A stretch of 64,000 bases of DNA from NCBI RefSeq assembly GCF_002352765.1, contig NZ_KZ293963.1:2316368-2380367 (forward strand), in the 5' to 3' direction. How positions within the stretch are numbered: position 1 is the stretch's first letter; every line of letters starts with the position of its first letter. The DNA comes from Alteribacter populi. GTDB lineage: Bacteria > Bacillota > Bacilli > Bacillales > Salisediminibacteriaceae. A program made the translations under genes and the position numbers. The notes below the pieces were generated by a model, which was not told where the DNA came from, searched no databases, and saw only the letters and a list, made by a program, of their open reading frames with translations. Shown piece by piece: positions 43,033 to 50,247 of this stretch.

Positions 43033-43308
43033 AGTTGTTGCTTTTTGATAAGATAAGCGTCCGAATCCGCTACAGGCGGACGCTTTCACCCTTGGGCACA
43101 AGTGCGACATCCGTTCTTCCTTCACTTCGTTCGGATTCACGGTGTCTTCTTTGCCGTGAGCAATGCTTCAGGCACCTCGTTCGCAAACCCCAGCTCACTC
43201 CCGGTTCATCAGCTGCTCCTGCGGTTCCTCGTCGCAAGAAGACCATTGTTGCTTTTCTCGCTGGTGTCGCAGCCTTTCGCTCTTCCGACCTATCAATAAA
43301 AACAACAA
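43033..43308. repeat. G+C-rich intergenic element with terminal inverted repeats
   Basis: The left end gttgttgctttttgata and right end tatcaataaaaacaacaa are inverted copies with a few differences. Inside, AGCGTCCG (43056-43063) pairs with CGGACGCT (43077-43084). The interior is clearly richer in G+C than its neighbours and codes for nothing I can support. Elements with a GCGTCCGC...GCGGACGC hairpin are common in Bacillaceae; mobility is inferred. It fills the gap between the zinc-ribbon and SGNH genes. Confidence 0.55.
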
Positions 43309-43330
43309 TCTATGCAAAAAGAGCTTGGTA

Positions 43331-44161
43331 TTAATGGCCAATAAACCATTTTGTAATACTGTCCCCCCATATCTGGTGACCTTCCTGATTTGGAAGATTA
43401 TGTTCTTCTAAGTAGGATAACAGTTCTTCATCATTCGTATCGGGCCAGTCTAACCAGTGATCAATGTAATCATATCCTTCTGACCTTGCAAAATCACGGA
43501 CATCGTCTATTTGTGTTAAATAATTATTTGCTTCAAAATAAGGCTGCGATGGTTGGACAATGATGTAGCTGTCATCATCTACCCGTTCAATAGCTTCAAT
43601 CATCATTCGAAGGTGAGCAACGGTATGTTCATTCATTACTTTACCATTATCATTCCATATAAATGGCTCTATAATATAAATATCCGCTTGTAATTCCGCA
43701 ACTTCTTCATGGTGACCATCCCTTACAAAGTCTAAACTTGTCATCTCACCATAATCCTCAGTTTGAACTTCGAAGAGATCACCGAAATACTGATTCATAT
43801 CTTCTTGGAATAATTCAGGCCATGGTGTCAGCCCCTCATTATGAAAGTCTACTAAAGTACCTGAGCCAAAAGCAACTAGATTTAACGTCTCGCTATTTTC
43901 ATAGGATGTAACAACCTTTTCACTCAGTTCATTTGGCATCGGTTTCGTTAATGAAGCGATATCCAATTCTTCTGATATTTCTTCTAACTGTTCAAAGGAT
44001 TCATCACTTTCTTCATCTTTCTCTGTATCTTGCTCGCTAGTCAAAGCCGATTCTTGCGCTTCAATTGATATAGCATCCAAACGTTGCTCATAATATAGCT
44101 TCCCAAAAATAATAACCCCTATAGAAAAAATAATAAGACTTGCAAAAATTAACTTTTTCAT
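43331..44161 (-). CDS. Membrane-anchored SGNH-hydrolase-like protein
   Basis: 276 residues, ATG 44161, AAGGAG eight bases upstream. N-terminal anchor LIFASLIIFSIGVIIFG, then an acidic linker (about 40-70). Block I reads LVAFGSGTLVDF, so the usual GDS is GSG with the nucleophile Ser retained. Block III-like DIYIIEPFIWNDNG and block V NQEGHQIW with the catalytic His are readable. This fits the SGNH/GDSL esterase fold facing outside, perhaps deacylating a wall polymer (compare the acyltransferase at 37 kb). The divergence in block I makes activity uncertain. Confidence 0.65.
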   Translation of the reverse strand: MKKLIFASLIIFSIGVIIFGKLYYEQRLDAISIEAQESALTSEQDTEKDEESDESFEQLEEISEELDIASLTKPMPNELSEKVVTSYENSETLNLVAFGSGTLVDFHNEGLTPWPELFQEDMNQYFGDLFEVQTEDYGEMTSLDFVRDGHHEEVAELQADIYIIEPFIWNDNGKVMNEHTVAHLRMMIEAIERVDDDSYIIVQPSQPYFEANNYLTQIDDVRDFARSEGYDYIDHWLDWPDTNDEELLSYLEEHNLPNQEGHQIWGDSITKWFIGH

Positions 44162-44343
44162 AGATTAAACTCCTTCAACCAAACTGTGTACGACATATTT
44201 ACTGTTATTATACAACGTTATACACGTTTTATCAGCAAATTTTTCCACTTTTGGTGTATTGCTTCGTATGACTTTTGTTGATAGGTGGCATCTATTTCTC
44301 GACACCCTTTACAAGAGGCACTTCAAATAAATAAACAAAACCC

Positions 44344-44387
44344 TTATTTCCTAGGGAATAAATGTTGTTAAATAAACGTTTATTTAA
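44344..44387. promoter_or_regulatory. Two adjacent palindromes in the SGNH/capA divergent region
   Basis: TTATTTCCTAGGGAATAA (44344-44361, one mismatch) and the perfect 20-base palindrome TTAAATAAACGTTTATTTAA (44368-44387). They lie 185-230 bases from both start codons. No terminator-like T-run. A binding site for a dimeric regulator is an inference. Confidence 0.4.
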
Positions 44388-44419
44388 ATAAAAATACTGT
44401 TTGAGATTGTCGATGCTGG

Positions 44420-44449
44420 TTTAACCGCGTTCGACAAATACCTTATAAT
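44420..44449 (+). promoter_or_regulatory. Candidate promoter of the capA-like gene
   Basis: TTTAAC, 18 bases, TATAAT; about 125 bases before the start codon and downstream of the two palindromes. Confidence 0.45.
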
Positions 44450-44573
44450 TAACCTCCACTGTCTGTAGCTCAGAGAACATTATTTACGTTTTAAAAACAA
44501 ACGGTATTCATGTAGTAACCAATAATATAAAGTGGTAAGGTTATTGTAGATTATTGCCAAGGAGTGTCTAGCT

Positions 44574-45752
44574 ATGAAGAATAAAAGCACCTTAATGATT
44601 CTGAGTTTTGTGGTCTCCCTAACCATAGTCCTCTTTTTCGCAGGTCCTGGGTCTTCATTCATGTATTCTACAGCTAGTATTTTTAACTTTACTGAAACCG
44701 TCTCTGCCGCTCAAAGTAGCAAACGTGAAATCGCGATGCAGGAAAGGTCAGGTGACTTTGAAAGAAAGTTTGTGACCGAAGCGCAAATCGGAGCAGTTGG
44801 TGATGTACTTTTACATGAGAGAGTTTATGACGACGCTTGGACAGGTGAGGGTTATGATTTCCTGCCGATGTTGGAACCTATCAAGCCTCACTTAATGGAA
44901 CTAGACTTTTTAATGGCTAATCAGGAATCAATTCCCGGTGGTACGGAGGTCGGGCTCTCCACTTATCCGCTCTTTAACAGCCCCCGCCAAATTGCAGATG
45001 ACTTGCGGGAAGTCGGCGTGGATTTTCTCAGCATGGCCAATAACCATTCTCTTGATGCTGGTCTTGAAGGGATTAAAAGTGCCGTTTCTCACTTAAGGGA
45101 AATTGGTATGCCTTATGCAGGAGTATATGACAGTCATGAAGATCTGGACAAAGAGAGAATAATGACAGTGAACGATATTGACTTTGGTGTTCTTTCTTAT
45201 ACTTATGGGACAAACGGCATACCGATTCCTTCAGGACACGAGTACGCTGTCACTTTGTTGGATAGTCCTACATTGGAACAGGACATTCGTGAACTTAGTG
45301 AGGTTTCCGATGTGGTCATCGTTCATGCTCATTGGGGAGATGAGTATGTGAGAACACCAAATGCTGAACAACAAAGGCTTGCTCAACAAATCGTTGACGC
45401 AGGAGCTGACATTATTATTGGCCATCATCCACACGTACTTCAACCGATTGAGTGGCTTGAAGATGATAGTGGGCGTGAAGCCGTTGTGTTCTATTCTTTA
45501 GGTAATTTTTTAACCGGACAAGTCTTTGAATATACCGACATTGGGGGTATTGCAAGGCTCAACGTACGTAAAACGACCCAAGGTGATGAAAAGACCATTG
45601 AACTTTCCTCCCCGGATATCTTACCCACGTTTGTCCACCATGAAGATCATGATGATCACCGCGTCATCCTACTGGAAGATGCTTACGAGCAAGGGGTTAT
45701 TGACAAGTCGCATGAGAAAATGGTTAACCATGTGGAGTCGATGATGGAGTAA
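44574..45752 (+). CDS. CapA/PgsA-family metallophosphatase-like protein
   Basis: 392 residues, ATG 44574 with AAGGAG upstream. Signal/anchor helix near residues 8-25. The PGA_cap domain shows AQIGAVGDVLLHERVYDD, FLMANQESIPGG, DFLSMANNHSLDAGLEGI, VIVHAHWGDEY, IIIGHHPHVLQPIEW and FYSLGNFLTG, with the metal-binding D, N and H residues in place. In B. subtilis PgsA/CapA takes part in poly-gamma-glutamate synthesis or export with PgsB and PgsC. None of these is next to this gene, so its substrate is open; alkaliphiles do make acidic wall polymers. Confidence 0.88.
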   Translation: MKNKSTLMILSFVVSLTIVLFFAGPGSSFMYSTASIFNFTETVSAAQSSKREIAMQERSGDFERKFVTEAQIGAVGDVLLHERVYDDAWTGEGYDFLPMLEPIKPHLMELDFLMANQESIPGGTEVGLSTYPLFNSPRQIADDLREVGVDFLSMANNHSLDAGLEGIKSAVSHLREIGMPYAGVYDSHEDLDKERIMTVNDIDFGVLSYTYGTNGIPIPSGHEYAVTLLDSPTLEQDIRELSEVSDVVIVHAHWGDEYVRTPNAEQQRLAQQIVDAGADIIIGHHPHVLQPIEWLEDDSGREAVVFYSLGNFLTGQVFEYTDIGGIARLNVRKTTQGDEKTIELSSPDILPTFVHHEDHDDHRVILLEDAYEQGVIDKSHEKMVNHVESMME

Positions 45753-45775
45753 CGTGAAGATAAGTTCAGATTAAA

Positions 45776-45812
45776 AAAGCAGGTGCTATCGCTAAGCATC
45801 TGCTCTTTTATT
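45776..45812 (+). terminator. Terminator after the capA-like gene
   Basis: AGCAGGTGC (45778-45786) pairs with GCATCTGCT (45796-45804) with one G.T, followed by CTTTTATT. Confidence 0.75.
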
Positions 45813-46125
45813 AACTTGTACCAAATCCATACAGCAGCAAACGTAAAGTATGACTAAAGTATCCTCACAAAAAAGTGAAACGAAGCGCGTAGTACTATTT
45901 TACTATTATCATTAACTTTTGAAAGTAAAGGAAATAATCCTCGCTTAAGTTTTATTGTTTAAGAGGTCTAAGTGTATTGCTTAGCGTATTTAAAAGGTTT
46001 AGTAACTTCTCTTTTTTATTTGAGGGAAAATACACCTAATCACTTCTAGATTTTAAAGTATACTCCTTTTAATAGTTTTATCTTCACACCAAACGAACTA
46101 CAAACAAAATGGTCGTTTATACCTT

Positions 46126-46153
46126 TTGAAATATTCATAATTTTTAGTATATT
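46126..46153 (+). promoter_or_regulatory. Promoter of the PIG-L deacetylase gene
   Basis: TTGAAA, 16 bases, TATATT, ending two bases before the operator palindrome. This implies a leader of about 150 bases. The leader holds a stem TCAAAAAGT/ACTTTTTGA (46245-46286) and a 13-codon ORF (46219-46260). Confidence 0.5.
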
Positions 46154-46154
46154 T

Positions 46155-46181
46155 AGGTTGGTAAGGAAACCTTACTAACTT
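46155..46181. promoter_or_regulatory. Operator-like palindrome 1 (probable ROK-repressor site)
   Basis: AGGTTGGTAAGG-aaa-CCTTACTAACTT: 12-base arms with two mismatches. Its right arm, read on the other strand, is AAGTTAGTAAGG, identical to the left arm of the site before the ROK gene. The position just after the -10 fits repression of initiation. Confidence 0.65.
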
Positions 46182-46314
46182 AACGAGACAGGAGGTGTCT
46201 TTTCTTTCACTTCACAACATGAACAACCGACTATTCGTGCGTGTTCAAAAAGTTAAATGAGCCAGCTATTATACCGGACTTTTTGAGCATATTAAAAATT
46301 TAGGAGGTTTTACT

Positions 46315-48837
46315 GTGAAGAAACCGGTTATTGGTCTGTTTTTAGCTATGCTTCTTCTTTTGGCCATCGTTATTCCACAAGCTCCTCAAACATCTGCAGA
46401 TGACCCTGATGAAGATTTATGGAAAGTCCTCACACAGTTAAATACGACGACGAGTTTTATGAATACAGGCGCTCACCCTGACGATGAACGCAGTCACCTT
46501 TTAGCCTATTTATCACTTAAAGAAGGCGTTCGGACAGGCAGTATGATTGCTAACAGAGGTGAAGGCGGCCAAAATGAAATCGGCCAAGAACTTGGAAATG
46601 GACTAGGAATAATCCGCTCGGAAGAACTGATTGAAGCATCTGCTGTTACGAATGTCGATTTGATGATGCTTAGCCAGGATTTAGATGACCCAATATATGA
46701 CTTTGGTTTTTCAAAAACGACAGAAGAAACGCTTGATGAATGGGGAGAGGAATTAACCTATGAACGCCTTATTCGCGCCATTCGTGAATATCGCCCCGAG
46801 ATTGTGTTCCCGTCTTTCCTTGATGTCGATACACAACATGGGCACCACCGGGCCATTACGGTTCTATCGTTAAAAGCATTTGATGATGCTGCTGATCCGT
46901 CGGTTTTCCCAGAACACCAAGACGAAGGTCTTGAGCCTTGGCAAATTAAGAAAATGTACTTACCTGCTGAAGATGTAAATGATCCTACGCTATCGATTGA
47001 AGTGGGCAATGAAGTCGATCCTGTTTACGGAATGACTTATGCTCAGCTAGGTGAAGAGTCTCGCTACCTCCATAAAAGCCAAGGAATGGGGCGAGACCTG
47101 GCTGTTGAACCCCTTTACGTACATCTAGACCTTGTGAAGTCTGTAAATGAGATTCCTGATCAAGAGGAATCAATTTACGAAGGACTTGATGTGACGTTTA
47201 AAGATACAGCTGAAAATCTTGAAGGTAAAAACAACCAGATCCGAGGGGCGTTACTTCACGTGCATCGTGCTTTAGAGGAAGTTATTGAGCAGTACCCGGA
47301 CCGAGGTCAAACCCTCCTTTCAGCTCATGAGGCTTTAAGTGAAGTCGAGAAAACAAAAGACCGTGTTAAAGACCGAAATATCGATCAAGAGTTAAAAGAT
47401 GAATTGCTTTTTAAACTGACGATCAAAGAAGACCAGCTTGCTGAAGTCAGTCGTGTCGCTTCTTCTCTAGAAGTAGAGGTTGACGTTGAAAACCCAACGT
47501 TAACGAAAGGAGGCACAACTACAGCTGTTGTGCGTGCTGAAAATAAAAGTGACCAAACGTTGAATGATGTGGATGTAGACCTTAACGTTCCTGCTGATTG
47601 GGAAGTCGAGTCCACTTCTGAAAAAGTCAGTCTGGAGCCAGGTGAAGGAATAGAATCAAACTTTGAAGTTCAAGTACCAGAGGGGGCTGATTTTTTCCAT
47701 CCTTATCATCCTTCCGTATTAACAGCGAATGTTAGCTATGACGTCAACAGTCAAGGCGCAGCATTTGTAGCAGAGCCTGAGGATACGGTTGCTGTGCTTC
47801 CGGATGTTGCTGCTCAGTTAACCCCGGATCAAGTGTCCATCAACCAATTGGATGTGCCTGAAAACATTGATGTAGAGATGACACTGACGAATTACGTTGA
47901 CGGTGCTACAGAAGTGACACCATCGTTAGACGTCCCAGACGGATGGGCTGTGAGTGCTTCTGAGGAAACGGTTCAATTTAGCGAACAACTTGAAACTCAA
48001 ACCGTTTCATTTACCCTTACACCACCAGAACAGGGGCTTGACAAAAATTTTGAGGTCGTTGGACAATTGGACGTAAACGAACGAACATTTGAAACGACTG
48101 TACAAACGATTGATTATGACCATATTGACAAATCTTATTATGTTTATGATGCTGTAGCTTCTGGTATTGCGTTTGATTTAGCCCTTCCTGAGGATTTAAA
48201 AGTTGGTTACATTGAAAGCGGTTTTGACCGGATTCCTGAGTATCTTCACAATATTGGCATGGACATCACTTCCTTAAGCGATGAAGAGATTGCCGAAGGA
48301 GATTTGTCCGAATACGATTCAATTGCTCTTGGGATCCGTGCTTTCCGAGGCCGGGAAGGATTAGCTGAACAAAACGATCGACTTCTCGAATATGTTGAAA
48401 ACGGAGGCCACCTCGTTGTTCAATACCATACTCCAAACGACTCTTGGGATGGTCAGACAGCTGCTCCGTACCCTATTGAGATCGGTGTTCCTTCGATTCG
48501 CTGGAGAGTTACCGATAAAAATGCCGATGTGAACCTTTTCGATCCAGAACATGAATTGTTTAATTATCCAAATGCGATTGAAGATTCCGATTGGGATGGA
48601 TGGGTTCAAGAGCGAGCTCTTTACTTCCCAATGGGCTGGGATGACCGCTATGAAACGTTTATCAGCATGGCGGATCCCGGAGAAGAGCCTTATACGAGCG
48701 GCATTCTCATGGCTGAGTACGGAGAAGGAACGTATATGCATACAAACCTTGTTTGGTATCGCCAAATTCAAGGCCAGGTTCCAGGGGGCTACCGTATTTT
48801 CACCAATCTCTTAAGCTACCCTCTTTCACAGGAATAA
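46315..48837 (+). CDS. Secreted PIG-L/LmbE-type deacetylase with NEW3-like and GATase-like domains
   Basis: 840 residues, GTG 46315 with AGGAGG upstream. Signal peptide to about residue 28. The LmbE-like domain (about 40-280) has the metal motif GAHPDDE (H54, D56, D57) and QHGHHR (H175, H178). Residues about 385-600 hold two NEW3-like beta-sandwich modules (VVRAENKSDQTLNDVDVDLN; DVEMTLTNYVDGATEV). The last 230 residues resemble ThuA/class-I glutamine amidotransferase-like domains (VGYIESGFDRIPEYL, ALGIRAFRGREG, YVENGGHLVVQYH). PIG-L enzymes remove N-acetyl groups from GlcNAc-containing conjugates. Working outside the cell, it could prepare a sugar conjugate for the ABC transporter downstream. 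Own terminator; linked to the rest by the shared operator. Confidence 0.88.
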   Translation: MKKPVIGLFLAMLLLLAIVIPQAPQTSADDPDEDLWKVLTQLNTTTSFMNTGAHPDDERSHLLAYLSLKEGVRTGSMIANRGEGGQNEIGQELGNGLGIIRSEELIEASAVTNVDLMMLSQDLDDPIYDFGFSKTTEETLDEWGEELTYERLIRAIREYRPEIVFPSFLDVDTQHGHHRAITVLSLKAFDDAADPSVFPEHQDEGLEPWQIKKMYLPAEDVNDPTLSIEVGNEVDPVYGMTYAQLGEESRYLHKSQGMGRDLAVEPLYVHLDLVKSVNEIPDQEESIYEGLDVTFKDTAENLEGKNNQIRGALLHVHRALEEVIEQYPDRGQTLLSAHEALSEVEKTKDRVKDRNIDQELKDELLFKLTIKEDQLAEVSRVASSLEVEVDVENPTLTKGGTTTAVVRAENKSDQTLNDVDVDLNVPADWEVESTSEKVSLEPGEGIESNFEVQVPEGADFFHPYHPSVLTANVSYDVNSQGAAFVAEPEDTVAVLPDVAAQLTPDQVSINQLDVPENIDVEMTLTNYVDGATEVTPSLDVPDGWAVSASEETVQFSEQLETQTVSFTLTPPEQGLDKNFEVVGQLDVNERTFETTVQTIDYDHIDKSYYVYDAVASGIAFDLALPEDLKVGYIESGFDRIPEYLHNIGMDITSLSDEEIAEGDLSEYDSIALGIRAFRGREGLAEQNDRLLEYVENGGHLVVQYHTPNDSWDGQTAAPYPIEIGVPSIRWRVTDKNADVNLFDPEHELFNYPNAIEDSDWDGWVQERALYFPMGWDDRYETFISMADPGEEPYTSGILMAEYGEGTYMHTNLVWYRQIQGQVPGGYRIFTNLLSYPLSQE

Positions 48838-48844
48838 CCGGTAT

Positions 48845-48888
48845 CGAAAAGTTCAGAGGTCACTGCCTTAGTGGCCTCTAGTTTTTCG
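48845..48888 (+). terminator. Terminator after the PIG-L gene
   Basis: AGAGGTCACT-gcctt-AGTGGCCTCT inside a longer stem (CGAAAA...TTTTTCG). Confidence 0.85.
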
Positions 48889-48899
48889 ACAAAAACCCG

Positions 48900-48916
48900 G
48901 TGGTGCCAGGCACCAC
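48900..48916. repeat. Short GGTGCC palindrome related to the REP-like family
   Basis: GTGGTGCCAGGCACCAC, a 17-base odd palindrome; the core GGTGCC/GGCACC is the same as in the elements at 54.9, 60.1 and 62.0 kb. Confidence 0.5.
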
Positions 48917-48935
48917 TTAAATATTCAGAATTTTC

Positions 48936-48964
48936 TTGACAAACATTTTCCTACGAAATAACAT
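48936..48964 (+). promoter_or_regulatory. Sigma-A promoter of the ROK-lyase-ABC operon
   Basis: TTGACA, 17 bases, TAACAT, followed six bases later by the operator palindrome. A good match to consensus. Confidence 0.65.
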
Positions 48965-48970
48965 AGACAT

Positions 48971-48997
48971 AAGTTAGTAAGGAAAGTTTACGAACTA
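48971..48997. promoter_or_regulatory. Operator-like palindrome 2 (probable ROK autoregulation site)
   Basis: AAGTTAGTAAGG-aaa-GTTTACGAACTA: the second arm matches the ideal complement at 8 of 12 positions. The layout relative to the -10 is the same as for the site at 46155. It resembles the general form of XylR operators (AGTT...AACT). Confidence 0.65.
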
Positions 48998-49022
48998 ACG
49001 TCCGATAATCATTCAAGGGGCC

Positions 49023-50246
49023 ATGCTTATGAAACTTTCGAAAACAAGCACGCCTAATTACTTAAAGTACTTAAACAAAAAGAAGATTCTTCAATACTTG
49101 CGGGATAACAATGAAATTTCCCGAGCTGACATCGCTTCTGCTCTCTCCATCAGTAAACCGACTGTGTCTGCTATTGTTGACGAACTGATTACGGATCACT
49201 GGGTCGAAGAAAAAGAAAGCTTAGTGGCTAGTTCAGCTGGTGGTCGAAAGCCGATTCATCTTTACTTCAACCCAAATGCCCAATATATTGCGGGTGTGGA
49301 TATCGGCGGTACTTATGTAGAAATAGGCCTGATGAATATGAATGGCACGATCGTCACTTTGGACCGGTTTGAAACGCAAGCCGCTCTAAAAGGAGGAATT
49401 GTCCTAAAGATTTGCGAATATGTAAGGAAACTACTTCGGGATACGAAAATTTCTCAGACAGAGGTGATGGCTATAGGAATTGGTGCTCCGGGCATTACCG
49501 ATACCCAACAAGGCTTTGTCCTTGATGCACCTAGCCTCGGTTGGCTTAATTACCCGTTAAAGGAAGAAGTGGAAACAGAACTCGGTCTTCCTGTTTACGT
49601 TGATAACGATGTGAATGTCGGGGTTCTTGGGGAGCAGTGGAAAGGCAAAGCACAGAACGCTGACCATGTCATCTTAATTACACTCGGTACCGGTGTCGGT
49701 TGTGGCATCATTGTCAATGGGATGCTGTACCGCGGGTCTTCCTTTGCAGCAGGAGAAATCGGCTACATGGTCACTGATAAAAATGAAGCGAGTGAAGAAT
49801 ACGATGATATCTTCAAAGGCTATGGGTTTCTCGACAGTCACGTTGGCGGGCCTTCAATCGTCAAGCGAATGGAAAAAAAGCTTGCGGAGACGAAGACGCC
49901 GGATCCTCTGATTAATTCTGGCGAACTATCTGCTAAAGTCATTTTTGATTTAGCTAAACAAGACCACCCTCTGGCAAGTGAAGTCATTCGTGAAACCGTT
50001 GATCACATAGCTTATTCATTAGTCAATGTCATCTGTATTTTTAACCCGCAATGTGTGATTTTGGGCGGCGGTATCTCAAAATCAGGGAATTGGTTTTTGC
50101 CACGAGTTAAGAAAGTATTGACCGAACACTTGCCACTCCAAACAGAAATTTCGTTAACGGAATTAGAAAGCATTTCTGTTATTGGAGCAGGCGCTCTTTG
50201 CTTAAAAGAACATGAATCGTTACTCAAAAACGAAGGGGTTATGTGA
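49023..50246 (+). CDS. ROK-family transcriptional repressor
   Basis: About 405 residues; start ATG 49023 or, with better spacing from AAGGGG, ATG 49029. An N-terminal winged HTH (KKKILQYLRDNNEISRADIA, SISKPTVSAIVDELI) is followed by the ROK fold: GVDIGGTYVEIGL, IGIGAPGITD, VYVDNDVNVGVLGE, LGTGVGCGIIVNG, AAGEIGYM and CVILGGGISKSG. The cysteine cluster that binds zinc in most ROK proteins is absent: EIGYMVTDKNEAS leads on without CxCGxxGC. It probably senses a sugar or sugar derivative and represses itself and the PIG-L gene via the paired palindromes. It overlaps closely with the lyase gene (one base apart). Confidence 0.9.
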   Translation: MLMKLSKTSTPNYLKYLNKKKILQYLRDNNEISRADIASALSISKPTVSAIVDELITDHWVEEKESLVASSAGGRKPIHLYFNPNAQYIAGVDIGGTYVEIGLMNMNGTIVTLDRFETQAALKGGIVLKICEYVRKLLRDTKISQTEVMAIGIGAPGITDTQQGFVLDAPSLGWLNYPLKEEVETELGLPVYVDNDVNVGVLGEQWKGKAQNADHVILITLGTGVGCGIIVNGMLYRGSSFAAGEIGYMVTDKNEASEEYDDIFKGYGFLDSHVGGPSIVKRMEKKLAETKTPDPLINSGELSAKVIFDLAKQDHPLASEVIRETVDHIAYSLVNVICIFNPQCVILGGGISKSGNWFLPRVKKVLTEHLPLQTEISLTELESISVIGAGALCLKEHESLLKNEGVM

Positions 50247-50247
50247 G

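Noticed and set aside
43035..43334. Overlapping plus-strand ORFs in the G+C-rich element
   Set aside because: No RBS, no recognisable protein and three frames open at once, as expected for a non-coding G+C-rich patch.
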